Source of the DNA: a bacterium
GTDB taxonomy: Bacteria > SZUA-182 > DTGQ01
Length of the DNA: 64,000 bases
NCBI GenBank assembly: GCA_040755755.1
Contig: JBFLZW010000036.1
Location: 43,296-107,295 of the forward strand
Direction: 5' to 3'
The translations under genes were made by a program, and so were the position numbers. The notes under the pieces were generated by a model that saw only the letters and a program-made list of their open reading frames with translations, had not been told where the DNA came from and ran no database searches. Of this stretch, positions 9,838 through 18,840 are shown one piece after another (the first letter of the stretch is position 1; each line of letters starts with the position of its first letter).

Positions 9838-12330
9838 ATGAGAGGAAAATTTACTGTTATTTTTATATCACTCCTGGCAGCTTTCCATCTTATGGGTACT
9901 GCTGTCGTGGGAAAAACTATCAGGGTGGCGAAAAGCGGAGGAGATTACACCACCATCCAGGCGGCCATCAATAACGCCGCATCTGGAGACACCATCGAGG
10001 TCGGTCCGGGGGTATTCACGGAAAACATCGTAATCAACAAAAATGTAATCCTGACCGGTGCAGGGGCAACTACCTGGGTTCCGCAGCCTCCTTCCACCAG
10101 TATCGAGCTGCTCAGACCAGAATTGATTTACAAGTATCCGATAAAGATCGGCTGGCCTGACCCCCCGCCGGAAGTCATAAATCCCGGTCTGCTGGAAATC
10201 CCGAATATACAGCCGGCATACCAGCCGATTGTCAGGGGGAGAGATGCTGTTTCACTGGCCCTGGCAACTCCGGCCATAACGATAACTTCCCCAGGGCTGA
10301 TCCTGCAACCAACATCTACTGTTCAAACTCTCGCCAGGGAGATCGACTATCCCGGCCCGACCGCCAGCCTGACCATTAAGATACCCTCGTATGGATCACT
10401 GTATACCGGCCCGCAGATCGTCAAGCCCGGATCGATCTTACCCCTGCTGAACGGGAGCGTTATTCAGGGAAAGGGATCGGGGCATGTAGTGACATATAAC
10501 GGTGTTTCAGGCGGCCAGATCAGCGGGTTTACCATTACCAACAGCGGCACGGGACATGCCGGTATTATCCTGTACTCCAGTTCCAACGTGACTATTGCCT
10601 GCAATCGGCTGGTCAATAATAAGGATGGGATCGTGACATCCAATTCCTCTGCCATTATCCGGAATAATGTTTTCGATGAAAATGGCTATGAGGATAATTC
10701 GACCTGCGATTACGGCATCTGCTGCCTCAAGTCAACCCTGTCCATTACCAATAACCTGCTCATCAACCAGGAAGTCGGGATTTATGTGGCCTGGGAGGAA
10801 TCGGGCGGCACAGCGATTGTCAATAATACCATCACCGGCAATCGGTATGATGGGGTCTGGTGCTACCGCTCCGCGCCGGTTATCAAGAATAATATCATCA
10901 CCCAGAACGGCTATGGCATCTGCGCCATCTATAGCGCCGCTCCGGTCATTTCCTATAATGATGTCTGGGGAAATGGGCAGAACTACAATCAGCAGACCGG
11001 CGGGGTAGCCGCTCCGGGACCAGGAGATATTTCCTCAGATCCTTTGTTTATCAATTCCGATGAGGGTAACTATCACCTGGGTCTTCTCTCCCCCTGCCTC
11101 GATGCGGGTGATCCGAATCCCATTTACAATGATCCGGATGGAAGCAGAAACGATATGGGCCTCTATGGCGGATTCGGAGGCTCGCTGGGAACTCCGGCAG
11201 GCGAGGAAAGCGGCTTTGTTTTTACCGATATCGGCAACATCCCGACCGCTGCGATTCCCCAGGCTCAGTCTGATCCTTCCTGTGGTCTGGCCAAGGTCAG
11301 TCAATCCCTGGCTGACAAACTGCGGATTCACCAGTGGGTGGATTGCCCCTTTGGCGGCCAGCTCAGGTTCTTCGGCCAGTTCGGCCCGCTGGATACTGTC
11401 GATTTCTACCAGATATTGGCCGCCCGATGGATAAATACCAGCACCGCGCCCGCTGCCGGTGATTACGTACCGCTCAATGATCCGCTGGCCAAGGTGAAGA
11501 CTACCCTCGATGGGGGAAAGGTCAAGTACGACGTCGTTACTCTGGGTCCGCTCGAGCGGGGTGGTATATCCTCGCTGTATGAATTGAACAAGGGAGCTTA
11601 CTGGTCACAGTCCGATCTTCGCATGATCTGGAACAGCGCTGCCGTGCCGAACGGGAAATACAGCCTGAAGATCCGGGCCTTCAGGTGGAATGCCGCAAAG
11701 ACTGGACTGATCGAGGTCACTCCGGGCTCCCCCGATCCCCAGGCTATCGACCCTACTGACATGGATCACCTGACCATCATCGTCAACAACAGCCAGGTGA
11801 AAGCCGAGATTCACTGGGTTAAGTATGATCATGGCAATCCTAACTACGATCCTGCCACCGATGGCAACATTCCGGAATGTGCCGTCATTCACCTCAATAA
11901 TGACCGTGAAAACCTGCGGTTTGTCATTACCGCCTCGCATCCTGAAGGATATCTGGACTATTTCAGCCTGGATTGCCTGTGGGGCAAGAATAAACCGGGC
12001 GGGGTAATCGAGTATGAGACATATGCAACTGCCACCGCCTCATCCCCCCATACCTGGTATGGAGTTACCCAGACGGAATTCTCCCTGCCCGGCGACTGGA
12101 GCCAATGGCACAATTGCGCCTATCAGTTCCGGCTGTACGCCCGGTCCCGCGCCACCGACGGATATACCTACCTCTATGGAAGGGAGTTCAACGACCATTA
12201 TACCATTGAAATCGGCACCGGTTCTTCTTCCTGTTCTTCTTCGGGAGTCCCCGGTGATATCAACAACGATGGCCGGGTGACGATTGATGAGTTGACCAGG
12301 GTCATCAACGCCTTTCTGGGCAGGAGATAA
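9838..12330 (+). CDS. Secreted right-handed beta-helix protein with C-terminal dockerin-like repeat
   Basis: An 830-residue exported protein: a signal peptide (about residues 1-25), then a pectin-lyase-like parallel beta-helix region. The GGDYTTIQAAINNA and GDTIEVGPGVFTENI segments are the usual opening of this fold, and many N/G/I-rich coils follow to about residue 400 (NNTITGNRYDGVW, NNIITQNGYG). The region 420-790 is not recognised. The last 30 residues (GDINNDGRVTIDELTRVI) form one calcium-binding half of a type I dockerin. It lies 17 nt upstream of the cohesin/dockerin gene, suggesting both products form an extracellular assembly. Whether the beta-helix is a carbohydrate-active enzyme or a structural repeat cannot be decided. 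Confidence 0.85.
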   Translation: MRGKFTVIFISLLAAFHLMGTAVVGKTIRVAKSGGDYTTIQAAINNAASGDTIEVGPGVFTENIVINKNVILTGAGATTWVPQPPSTSIELLRPELIYKYPIKIGWPDPPPEVINPGLLEIPNIQPAYQPIVRGRDAVSLALATPAITITSPGLILQPTSTVQTLAREIDYPGPTASLTIKIPSYGSLYTGPQIVKPGSILPLLNGSVIQGKGSGHVVTYNGVSGGQISGFTITNSGTGHAGIILYSSSNVTIACNRLVNNKDGIVTSNSSAIIRNNVFDENGYEDNSTCDYGICCLKSTLSITNNLLINQEVGIYVAWEESGGTAIVNNTITGNRYDGVWCYRSAPVIKNNIITQNGYGICAIYSAAPVISYNDVWGNGQNYNQQTGGVAAPGPGDISSDPLFINSDEGNYHLGLLSPCLDAGDPNPIYNDPDGSRNDMGLYGGFGGSLGTPAGEESGFVFTDIGNIPTAAIPQAQSDPSCGLAKVSQSLADKLRIHQWVDCPFGGQLRFFGQFGPLDTVDFYQILAARWINTSTAPAAGDYVPLNDPLAKVKTTLDGGKVKYDVVTLGPLERGGISSLYELNKGAYWSQSDLRMIWNSAAVPNGKYSLKIRAFRWNAAKTGLIEVTPGSPDPQAIDPTDMDHLTIIVNNSQVKAEIHWVKYDHGNPNYDPATDGNIPECAVIHLNNDRENLRFVITASHPEGYLDYFSLDCLWGKNKPGGVIEYETYATATASSPHTWYGVTQTEFSLPGDWSQWHNCAYQFRLYARSRATDGYTYLYGREFNDHYTIEIGTGSSSCSSSGVPGDINNDGRVTIDELTRVINAFLGRR

Positions 12331-12347
12331 GGAAGGAGAAAAACCGT

Positions 12348-13922
12348 ATGAATAAAAAAATATGTCTTGTTCTGATGATAACGCTGGCAGCCTGCTGCTG
12401 GCCGGGGAGTTATCTCATGTCCGCATCGGCGCAGACAAGAGCGGTGAGCATCAATCTGGCCAATGCTTCCGGGGCTCCCGGCTCCCTTATCACGCTACCA
12501 GTGTCTTTGCAGGCCAATGGAAATCAGGTGGGCGCTTTGTCCGTTGATATCGGCTTTAATTCGCAGATGCTTCTCAATCCCACGGCCAGGCTCAATCCGG
12601 CCATTGCCGAGGGGACTTCGAGTAATAAAACCCTGATCAGCAGCACCCCGTCAACGGGTGTTGTACGGATGGCCGTCATTCCCAACTTTTCCGGCACCAG
12701 CGGAGTGGGCTCGTCAACCGGAACAATTCCGGACGGTCAGGTGGCCACCATTACCTTCTCGCTCGCCGCATCCGCTGCACCAGGGGCGAAATTGACGCTG
12801 ACCAATTCTCCTTCTTCCTCCACACCGGCAGGAGCAGCGTTGTCCACCACCGGCCAGGGCGGTGAGATAACCGTCAGTGCAGGTACGCCGACATGGCAGG
12901 AAATTTGCGATGGGAGGGACAATAACGGCAATGGCCAGATCGATGAGGGCCTGACTCAGACCTGTGCCACTGCCTGTGGCAGGGGCCATGAAGTTTGCCA
13001 GAATGGACGCTGGGTCAACTGCAATGCACCTTTGCCTCAGACCGAAGTCTGCGACGGGAAGGACAATGATTGTGACAACCAGATAGACGAAGGAGTGATG
13101 AATACCTATTACCCGGACCGCGACGGCGATGGGTACGGTCAGTCCGCCGGAAGCAGGCAGGCCTGCTCTCCTCCTTCCGGCTATGTCGCCAACAGTCTCG
13201 ACTGCGACGATGCGGACAGCACTGTCCATCCACGGGCTCCGGAAATCCCCTGCAATGGCAAGGATGATGATTGCCAGGGAGGGGATGATACAGTCCATTG
13301 CGAATCAATACCGGCAGGCGGCTGCACGGAAGACGATTCAGGAGCCATAGATATCCAGGGAGCTTCGGGAAGGCCGGGAGAGGAAGTTACCATTGCAGTC
13401 AGAGTCAAGTACGCGCCTGGTTCAATCTCCGCCTTTGGCTTCGATGTCCTCTTCGATGAAAGCGTTCTGGAATACTCAGGCTATGCGAGAGGAGACCTGA
13501 CAACCTCCTTCGACCTGTTTGAAGTTAATCTGATCGACTCAGGCAGAGTGCGGATAGGCGGCCTGACTGACAGCAGCCTCCCGCAGGGGGCAAACGGGTC
13601 TTTGGTCCTGCTGAAATTTATTGTGATCAGCGATCCGGAAGAGGAATGCTATCCCCTGGAACTGGATGACCTGTTAGATGACGTTGCACACTACTTCTCT
13701 GCAAGCCGGGGATGCTTCTGCATCGGGTTAAGCTGCACCGGTGATCAGAACGGCGATGGGAAAATCACTCCCCAGGATGCCCTGGTAGTCTTCAGGTGCT
13801 ACCTTGGAATAGGTGAATGCCCTCCGTGCACTGATGTCGATGGGAACGGGCAGACTACCCCGTCCGATGCGCTGTGCCTGTTCAAGGCATACCTTGGACA
13901 GCCTTCCTGCCTGGATGATTAG
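12348..13922 (+). CDS. Secreted protein with two cohesin domains, MopE-like metal-binding repeats and a dockerin
   Basis: The 524-residue protein has a signal peptide (about 1-28) and a first cohesin-like domain (about 32-172; GSLITLPVSL, GALSVDIGFN). Three Asp/Cys-rich repeats follow (EICDGRDNNGNGQIDEG, EVCDGKDNDCDNQIDEG and YYPDRDGDGYG...DCDDAD) of the MopE putative metal-binding type. A second cohesin-like domain (about 335-450; GRPGEEVTIAVRV, FGFDVLFDESVLEYSG) and a full two-repeat dockerin (GDQNGDGKITPQDAL and VDGNGQTTPSDALC) complete it. Cohesins bind dockerins, so one polypeptide carries both partners; self-assembly or binding of the upstream dockerin protein is an inference. ATG follows GGAAGGAG. 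A strong terminator follows. Confidence 0.9.
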   Translation: MNKKICLVLMITLAACCWPGSYLMSASAQTRAVSINLANASGAPGSLITLPVSLQANGNQVGALSVDIGFNSQMLLNPTARLNPAIAEGTSSNKTLISSTPSTGVVRMAVIPNFSGTSGVGSSTGTIPDGQVATITFSLAASAAPGAKLTLTNSPSSSTPAGAALSTTGQGGEITVSAGTPTWQEICDGRDNNGNGQIDEGLTQTCATACGRGHEVCQNGRWVNCNAPLPQTEVCDGKDNDCDNQIDEGVMNTYYPDRDGDGYGQSAGSRQACSPPSGYVANSLDCDDADSTVHPRAPEIPCNGKDDDCQGGDDTVHCESIPAGGCTEDDSGAIDIQGASGRPGEEVTIAVRVKYAPGSISAFGFDVLFDESVLEYSGYARGDLTTSFDLFEVNLIDSGRVRIGGLTDSSLPQGANGSLVLLKFIVISDPEEECYPLELDDLLDDVAHYFSASRGCFCIGLSCTGDQNGDGKITPQDALVVFRCYLGIGECPPCTDVDGNGQTTPSDALCLFKAYLGQPSCLDD

Positions 13923-13992
13923 ACGTGGGTGGTGAAACTATAAGCCCGGCTGAAGGGGAACACCTTCAGCCGGGCTTTGATGCTTTTGGGGT
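13786..13992 (+). repeat. 207-bp direct repeat, left copy (dockerin gene 3' end plus terminator)
   Basis: This segment covers the last 45 or so codons of the dockerin, the stop and the terminator. It matches 18841-19047 with 12 differences by eye. All differences fall in the coding part, and the final 75 or so bases are identical. The two copies exactly bracket the AT-rich three-gene island. Confidence 0.92.
13942..13978 (+). terminator. Rho-independent terminator after cohesin/dockerin gene
   Basis: A perfect 15-bp stem (13942-13956 with 13963-13977; AAGCCCGGCTGAAGG arm) has the 6-nt loop GGAACA. The downstream T-run is short (TTT). An identical copy sits at 18997-19032. Confidence 0.85.
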
Positions 13993-14051
13993 ATCCCGCG
14001 TAACGTCATTGCATTCAGGGTGGAGAAGAGTATTTTTGTGATTAAAATTTA

Positions 14052-14080
14052 TTGTATCGACCGTTGTTATTATATATAAT
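14052..14080 (+). promoter_or_regulatory. Candidate sigma-70 promoter of the island operon
   Basis: TTGTAT (14052-14057), a 17-nt spacer and a perfect TATAAT (14075-14080) lie about 37 nt upstream of the first island ATG, in an AT-rich leader. Confidence 0.6.
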
Positions 14081-14117
14081 ATTATTTTTACGGTAAGGTT
14101 AGTGGGAAGGTCTGTCT

Positions 14118-14930
14118 ATGAAACCTATGAAACATACCGATGGCTTATTTAATAATTGTAAAATTACTATAGAAGAATGGCAAAACGAACTGGAAGGTGA
14201 CAACATAGGGAAAAAGATCGTCAAGAACTTCAAAGAAGAGACTAACCTGGACAGGAAGGGATTTTTAAGCTTTTATGCACGGGTCTGTAAAATGTACCCC
14301 GATAGGGCTTCACGAAACTTAAATGCACAAACCATTATAGAATATTGTGCTGACCATAAATATGCAAATCCTTCCCCAAAGCCTCTCACCCTGAGAGGTC
14401 CCAAGATCGACCCAAGTAATGACGAAAAGCTTTACAGGCTTGAATCAGCTCGCAAGTTTTTCAAACAGTTTACAGAAAAGGGTCATGTGCCCTATAACAG
14501 ATATACGTGGTTTCTCAGTAAGATTAAGGAGAAGCAACTCGATAAGGATGACTTAAAAGGCAAGTTCATTGGCAATGAACGGGGAATTGTATGGTGCACG
14601 TGGGAAAAATCGGCTATAGAGGCAGAAAAGCAGGGGGATACTCTCGATGATCTGCGGGATAGATTAGGGCTTTCTCACCTGAATGGGGGTGAGGAACTAA
14701 TCCGAGTGATATATGATTGGAAAGTGATCGACGGGCTGAAAAGTGGACTGAGAGTGCCCACTGTTTTAGATGCCGGCAGTACCCCATATTTCAAACCAGG
14801 TGGCTGGACAATGAGCCTGACGAGGAAGAAGGAGGGGTTGCCGGAGATGGTTCATGAAAAAATTCCGATGGATAGTGTAGATATAGACTATAAAGGCAAG
14901 TTGACCAAGTCTGCTCCCAGGAGATTTTAA
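14118..14930 (+). CDS. Unknown protein, first gene of KaiC-SBP island
   Basis: A 270-residue soluble, Lys/Asp-rich protein with no signal peptide or membrane segment. I do not recognise a family. The N-terminal third is predicted helical and charged; the middle contains ESARKFFKQFTEKGHVPYN and GNERGIVWCTWEKSAIEA. The C-terminal part (about 215-270) ends in a basic tail (KGKLTKSAPRRF). GGAAGG is 9 nt before ATG 14118. It is separated by 1 nt from the next gene and so is almost certainly co-translated with it. Composition marks it as part of the acquired island. Confidence 0.8.
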   Translation: MKPMKHTDGLFNNCKITIEEWQNELEGDNIGKKIVKNFKEETNLDRKGFLSFYARVCKMYPDRASRNLNAQTIIEYCADHKYANPSPKPLTLRGPKIDPSNDEKLYRLESARKFFKQFTEKGHVPYNRYTWFLSKIKEKQLDKDDLKGKFIGNERGIVWCTWEKSAIEAEKQGDTLDDLRDRLGLSHLNGGEELIRVIYDWKVIDGLKSGLRVPTVLDAGSTPYFKPGGWTMSLTRKKEGLPEMVHEKIPMDSVDIDYKGKLTKSAPRRF

Positions 14931-14931
14931 G

Positions 14932-16008
14932 ATGGCAGCAAGATCCAAAACCAAGGAAGGAAATGCGGGGAGAATGTCTTCAAGAGGCGAAGTAACATTT
15001 ACAAAGCTCGTATCATACACCGATGAGAAGTTGAAAGAGTATTTCCATGATCGGCTGACTGAGAAAGAGCTTAACCCCTCTTTAAATATAAACCACGATG
15101 AAGTACCGGAGGATTTCCTTATCGGGTTCTATCAAAGTGGGGATGAAACGAGCAAAGCCAGATGTAAAGAAATTGTAAAAGAGCTTTTGCAAGAGCTTTT
15201 GATTGATGAAATCAATAATAGGAATATTGATAACTGTTACCTTTCGCGCTTACTCTATCTCTGCGATATATTTGTAGTAGAAGAGGCCATGAAAATAGTA
15301 TTAGCATTGGCTCAGGAAGGAAGATTCATTAATCAGCATGGCTGCTATGGAGATATCCATGAACAGCTATTAAAGAACTTAATATTCATGCAAGGCACCA
15401 GAACAGAAGACATCAATCTTTTCTTGACTCCGTTTTGGTTATCATATATCGAGAACCCTTTGTATACCGGTGCTGCCTTTTTTGGCTTATGTAAAAGTAA
15501 CTGCGATAAGGCAATAGAAAAGCTGCCGGTGTTGGTAAAGGCAGCCAGCGAATCGCCTGAAAAGTATGACCTTAAATTTATGCTAGACTTTTTTATCTTT
15601 TTTATCGATGAGTGTGGTGGGGGAGAGCCAATTTTGCCCAGGATAGGGGAGAGTTTGAGATATGCAAGCCTCGATATTAAAGAGAAAATCCTGGCAATTG
15701 TAAAGGAGCTCAAATACTCTCCACAAGCTATTAAAGAATTTGAAAGAAAAATGGATTGCATTGACCACTTTGTGAATAAGATAATAAAACGCTATAAAGT
15801 TAAGAAAATAGATAAAGATAATAAGATGATTATCAAAAATTCAGGCATTAGACAGGTTGCTTTCAGCTACTGTATTAGTGAACTTACTGATGATGATCCC
15901 ACGTCAGAGCAAATATTTTCCCGCCACCGCAGTGAAATTGCGGACCAGTTAAAACAGAACAAAATTACTCTCTCACCAAAGAATGTATGCTCAAGAAGCA
16001 TTCGATAA
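14932..16008 (+). CDS. Unknown helical protein, second gene of KaiC-SBP island
   Basis: A 358-residue soluble protein without signal peptide. After a basic N-terminus the sequence is dominated by amphipathic helices (DETSKARCKEIVKELLQELL, DIKEKILAIVKELKYS), resembling an alpha-helical repeat or scaffold protein, but no named family was recognised. AGGAG at 14918-14922 serves ATG 14932, which begins 1 nt after the upstream stop. Its 3' end overlaps the ATPase gene by 26 nt. Strict linkage to gene 3 suggests an adaptor or regulator of the ATPase; this is inference. Confidence 0.8.
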   Translation: MAARSKTKEGNAGRMSSRGEVTFTKLVSYTDEKLKEYFHDRLTEKELNPSLNINHDEVPEDFLIGFYQSGDETSKARCKEIVKELLQELLIDEINNRNIDNCYLSRLLYLCDIFVVEEAMKIVLALAQEGRFINQHGCYGDIHEQLLKNLIFMQGTRTEDINLFLTPFWLSYIENPLYTGAAFFGLCKSNCDKAIEKLPVLVKAASESPEKYDLKFMLDFFIFFIDECGGGEPILPRIGESLRYASLDIKEKILAIVKELKYSPQAIKEFERKMDCIDHFVNKIIKRYKVKKIDKDNKMIIKNSGIRQVAFSYCISELTDDDPTSEQIFSRHRSEIADQLKQNKITLSPKNVCSRSIR

Positions 16009-18832
16009 GAGTATAAAAATGGAAACAAGACATTTAGATCATTCCCTTTTTAAAATTGATAGCTGGGCTAAAATATTAAGAGGTTCCAGGTTATTTCCCA
16101 ATAATAAGGGATATAACCTTCTGATCAAGGGACTTCCAGGTACAGGCAAAACATCATTAGGTCTTTCAATCCTTCATAAAGTTTGCGAGGAAAGGAGAGC
16201 TAAAGCGAGATTGGTTACCTTTGTAGAGCCTCTTAATCAAATTCTGGAGTTAATCGGGTTATTCCCCTGGAACTTCCGGAAGAGGCTCGACATTGTTGAG
16301 ACTACCCTCAGCAATCTCGACATCCTGGGCTTCCTGGAAGATGAAGCCCTCGGAACAGAGATACAATATCTCATGATAGATGGAATCAGCATATTGAAGT
16401 ATCAAACGCGGGGATTAAAACCTCGGACAAAAAAATTGATAGACTGCCTGAAAGAGAGAAAGCTTTCGACAATATTGATTTCAGAAGAAGCGGTACCTGG
16501 CGAGGATAGATTTTTTGAATACCTGGTAGATGGAATTATAAACTTGACAGTAAAAGGGGCTGATAGACAGCGGTTCCTTGAAATAAGCAAGATGAGATAT
16601 AGTAATTATGCTCCAGGGAAACATGGCTTTGACTTTCGAAAAAGTCTGCCGCCTCATGATAATAAGATTGATATCCAGATATACCCCTCAATTAAATGTT
16701 ACCTTGAAGATGAAGCGGTTGATCAAGATTATAAATCGATATCATCCAGTATCGAGGGTTTTGACCGGTTAATAACAGGATCATCAAAAGTCCCTTTTGA
16801 TCCGGGAGACGTTGTCCTGGTTATGGGCGAGCCGAGCTCAGGGAAGACCTTGTTCAGCCTGGAATTTATAAATGGTATTCAAAAAGGAGAGAATAACCAG
16901 GAAATTGGAGTTTGGATCTCCCTTGAGGAAGACCTGGAGGGGTTTAAAAAGTATACTAAACTCTTTTCTGAAAATAAAAAACTCTCCTTCACCCAATTAT
17001 TGGAAAATGACAGGTTCAAGTTTATCTATTTTGATCCCTCCCGTTTCCGGCTCGATGAATTCAGTAGTGCTATAATGGTGGTATTACAAAATTATAAGGT
17101 TACCCGGCTGGTCATTGATTCCCTTTCTATCCTGGAAAGGAAATTTCAAACCTCAAACGAGTGGGTGGAATATCTTTCAAGCTTACTGAGGACCATAAAA
17201 AAACGAAAGCCTGTCTCTCTGTTAACCTATGGGATTTCTAAATATTTTCAAACCTTGGGTAATCTGGAAATTTCTCATAACCCTGATGTGGATATCATTA
17301 TCCATCTCAGAAACTATGATATGAATAATAACCTTGTCAAGGCCCTGGAAGTCATCAAATCCAGAGGAAAAGAATATAACTCACTCTTGCAAAGTGTTGA
17401 GATCACCAGAGAAAACGGGTTGATTTTAAAGGAACAGGGATGGGCAAGAGTCGGTCTTTTAGCTGGAAAACCAGAAAATATCTCTGAAGCCCGCCTATTC
17501 TTTAAATATTTCTACCAAAATTATTCTACTCAATGGATTGACAAGGTAATATTTGACAGTTTTGCCAATAGATATTCAAAAAATGAGACCTTCAAGATGG
17601 TAGGAAGAACCCATCCCTCACCAGACCATTGGAGTTTCCAGGGGTACGGAGGGCCTGGCCATTCCAATACAAAGGTAGTATGCCTGAAGAAATATATTAT
17701 GGACAGGTTAAGAGATACAAAGAAGGTCTTTGTGGATGTTCCGAAAGATGTTCTGGGAGACAATATCATTGCCAGGCAACTCAGGAGTGATTCTCTTTGG
17801 AAGGATAACATAGGTGGAAAGAACAACAGCCAGATGATCCCTATCTATGCGGACCTTGGAGTGCTCTGCTATCAGCCTGAATACAGTACCTGTTTATTTG
17901 GGGTAAATGGATATCCTGATACATGGAATGATTTACTGGATTGGACCGACAGGTGGCGGGATCATGGGGTTCTGAAGGGGAAAATAGAAGGCAGTAAAGA
18001 ACCAAGTCAAGGTATTACCTATCTTTTCGTAATGCCAAGTCTGGCAACAGATCTGGGCAACTTCATGGGCTTTTTTCTGGAGATCCTTGGTGCTCATGGA
18101 GGAAGTCTCTTTCCCTGTAAGGAAGAGGAGAACTGGTCATATAGTACCCATAATAAGAAAGACAACAACGAATTTTTTATCGAACACTTCAGACAGGGCA
18201 TTGAAAACGATGCATTTCTGGAAACATTATTTTTTTTGCGAGATCTGGTCAAGAAGAAAGTCTGTCCTGACCCAAGACAGGGGGCACATTACCACTGCGC
18301 AATCTTTTCCCGGAGATGGTATAGTAAAATCGATCAGTATCCTGAGGGTGATGAAAAACGACCGGGTTTCGAAAAAGCCATACGATTCTCCATTGCTCCG
18401 TTACCCAAAGTGAAGAAAGATAAGGGCAGTGTTTCCGCATTAGAAATTTATTGCGCCGGAATTATCAAAGGCGCCCTTGCTCCTGAAACCGGATGGATGT
18501 TTATCAAGGAACTGGTCAGTTTTGAAGCGGATACCAAGCGGATTAATGATAGACGTGGCATTCCTATTGATAGAAAGCTGTGCCTTTCGACAAAAGAAAA
18601 GCCCGAACGGGAGGAGGATTTCAGTAAGGTAATACGCAAGATATTAGGGATTGAGGGTGGAAGGCCTTCAATAATAAGAAATACCGATATTCCTTACTAC
18701 TACGATATTGAAAACCTTATCGCTCCGGAAATCGAGAATATCTTTGATAAAGATGATTCCGCATTAAAAGAAATTCAGCTTAAAATACTCAACAAAGTCA
18801 TAGGGTATTTTGCTCCATCGTCCAGCCATTAG
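15983..18832 (+). CDS. Dual KaiC-like ATPase fused to a solute-binding-protein domain
   Basis: A 949-residue fusion. Domain 1 (about 15-235) is a KaiC/RecA-type ATPase with Walker A KGLPGTGKTS near residue 49, Walker B-like YLMIDG and a late ISKMRYSNYAPGKHGF resembling the KaiC 'KMR' segment. Domain 2 (about 255-490) repeats the fold: MGEPSSGKTL near residue 281, WISLEED and LVIDSLS. The last 450 residues match a family-1 extracellular solute-binding protein: IPIYADLGVLCYQ, PDTWNDLLDW, LGAHGGSLFP, FLETLFFLRDLVKK, IAPLPKVKK and GWMFIKELVSFEAD. There is no signal peptide, so the ligand-binding domain must be cytoplasmic. ATG 15983 overlaps gene 2; ATG 16019 is an alternative start. The ligand and output are unknown. 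Confidence 0.88.
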   Translation: MYAQEAFDKSIKMETRHLDHSLFKIDSWAKILRGSRLFPNNKGYNLLIKGLPGTGKTSLGLSILHKVCEERRAKARLVTFVEPLNQILELIGLFPWNFRKRLDIVETTLSNLDILGFLEDEALGTEIQYLMIDGISILKYQTRGLKPRTKKLIDCLKERKLSTILISEEAVPGEDRFFEYLVDGIINLTVKGADRQRFLEISKMRYSNYAPGKHGFDFRKSLPPHDNKIDIQIYPSIKCYLEDEAVDQDYKSISSSIEGFDRLITGSSKVPFDPGDVVLVMGEPSSGKTLFSLEFINGIQKGENNQEIGVWISLEEDLEGFKKYTKLFSENKKLSFTQLLENDRFKFIYFDPSRFRLDEFSSAIMVVLQNYKVTRLVIDSLSILERKFQTSNEWVEYLSSLLRTIKKRKPVSLLTYGISKYFQTLGNLEISHNPDVDIIIHLRNYDMNNNLVKALEVIKSRGKEYNSLLQSVEITRENGLILKEQGWARVGLLAGKPENISEARLFFKYFYQNYSTQWIDKVIFDSFANRYSKNETFKMVGRTHPSPDHWSFQGYGGPGHSNTKVVCLKKYIMDRLRDTKKVFVDVPKDVLGDNIIARQLRSDSLWKDNIGGKNNSQMIPIYADLGVLCYQPEYSTCLFGVNGYPDTWNDLLDWTDRWRDHGVLKGKIEGSKEPSQGITYLFVMPSLATDLGNFMGFFLEILGAHGGSLFPCKEEENWSYSTHNKKDNNEFFIEHFRQGIENDAFLETLFFLRDLVKKKVCPDPRQGAHYHCAIFSRRWYSKIDQYPEGDEKRPGFEKAIRFSIAPLPKVKKDKGSVSALEIYCAGIIKGALAPETGWMFIKELVSFEADTKRINDRRGIPIDRKLCLSTKEKPEREEDFSKVIRKILGIEGGRPSIIRNTDIPYYYDIENLIAPEIENIFDKDDSALKEIQLKILNKVIGYFAPSSSH

Positions 18833-18840
18833 GTTTCTGA

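Larger units (their letters stand above)
13993..18840 (+). mobile_element. AT-rich genomic island bracketed by 207-bp direct repeats
   Basis: About 4.85 kb lies between the two dockerin-tail copies. Base composition drops sharply (A-rich runs such as 15781-15840), unlike the GC-richer flanks, and codon use follows. It holds a promoter, three co-directional tightly packed genes and nothing else. No integrase, transposase or terminal inverted repeat is visible. The element may have entered by recombination at, or replacement of, a second dockerin gene; 'mobile' is an inference from composition and bracketing repeats. Confidence 0.65.
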
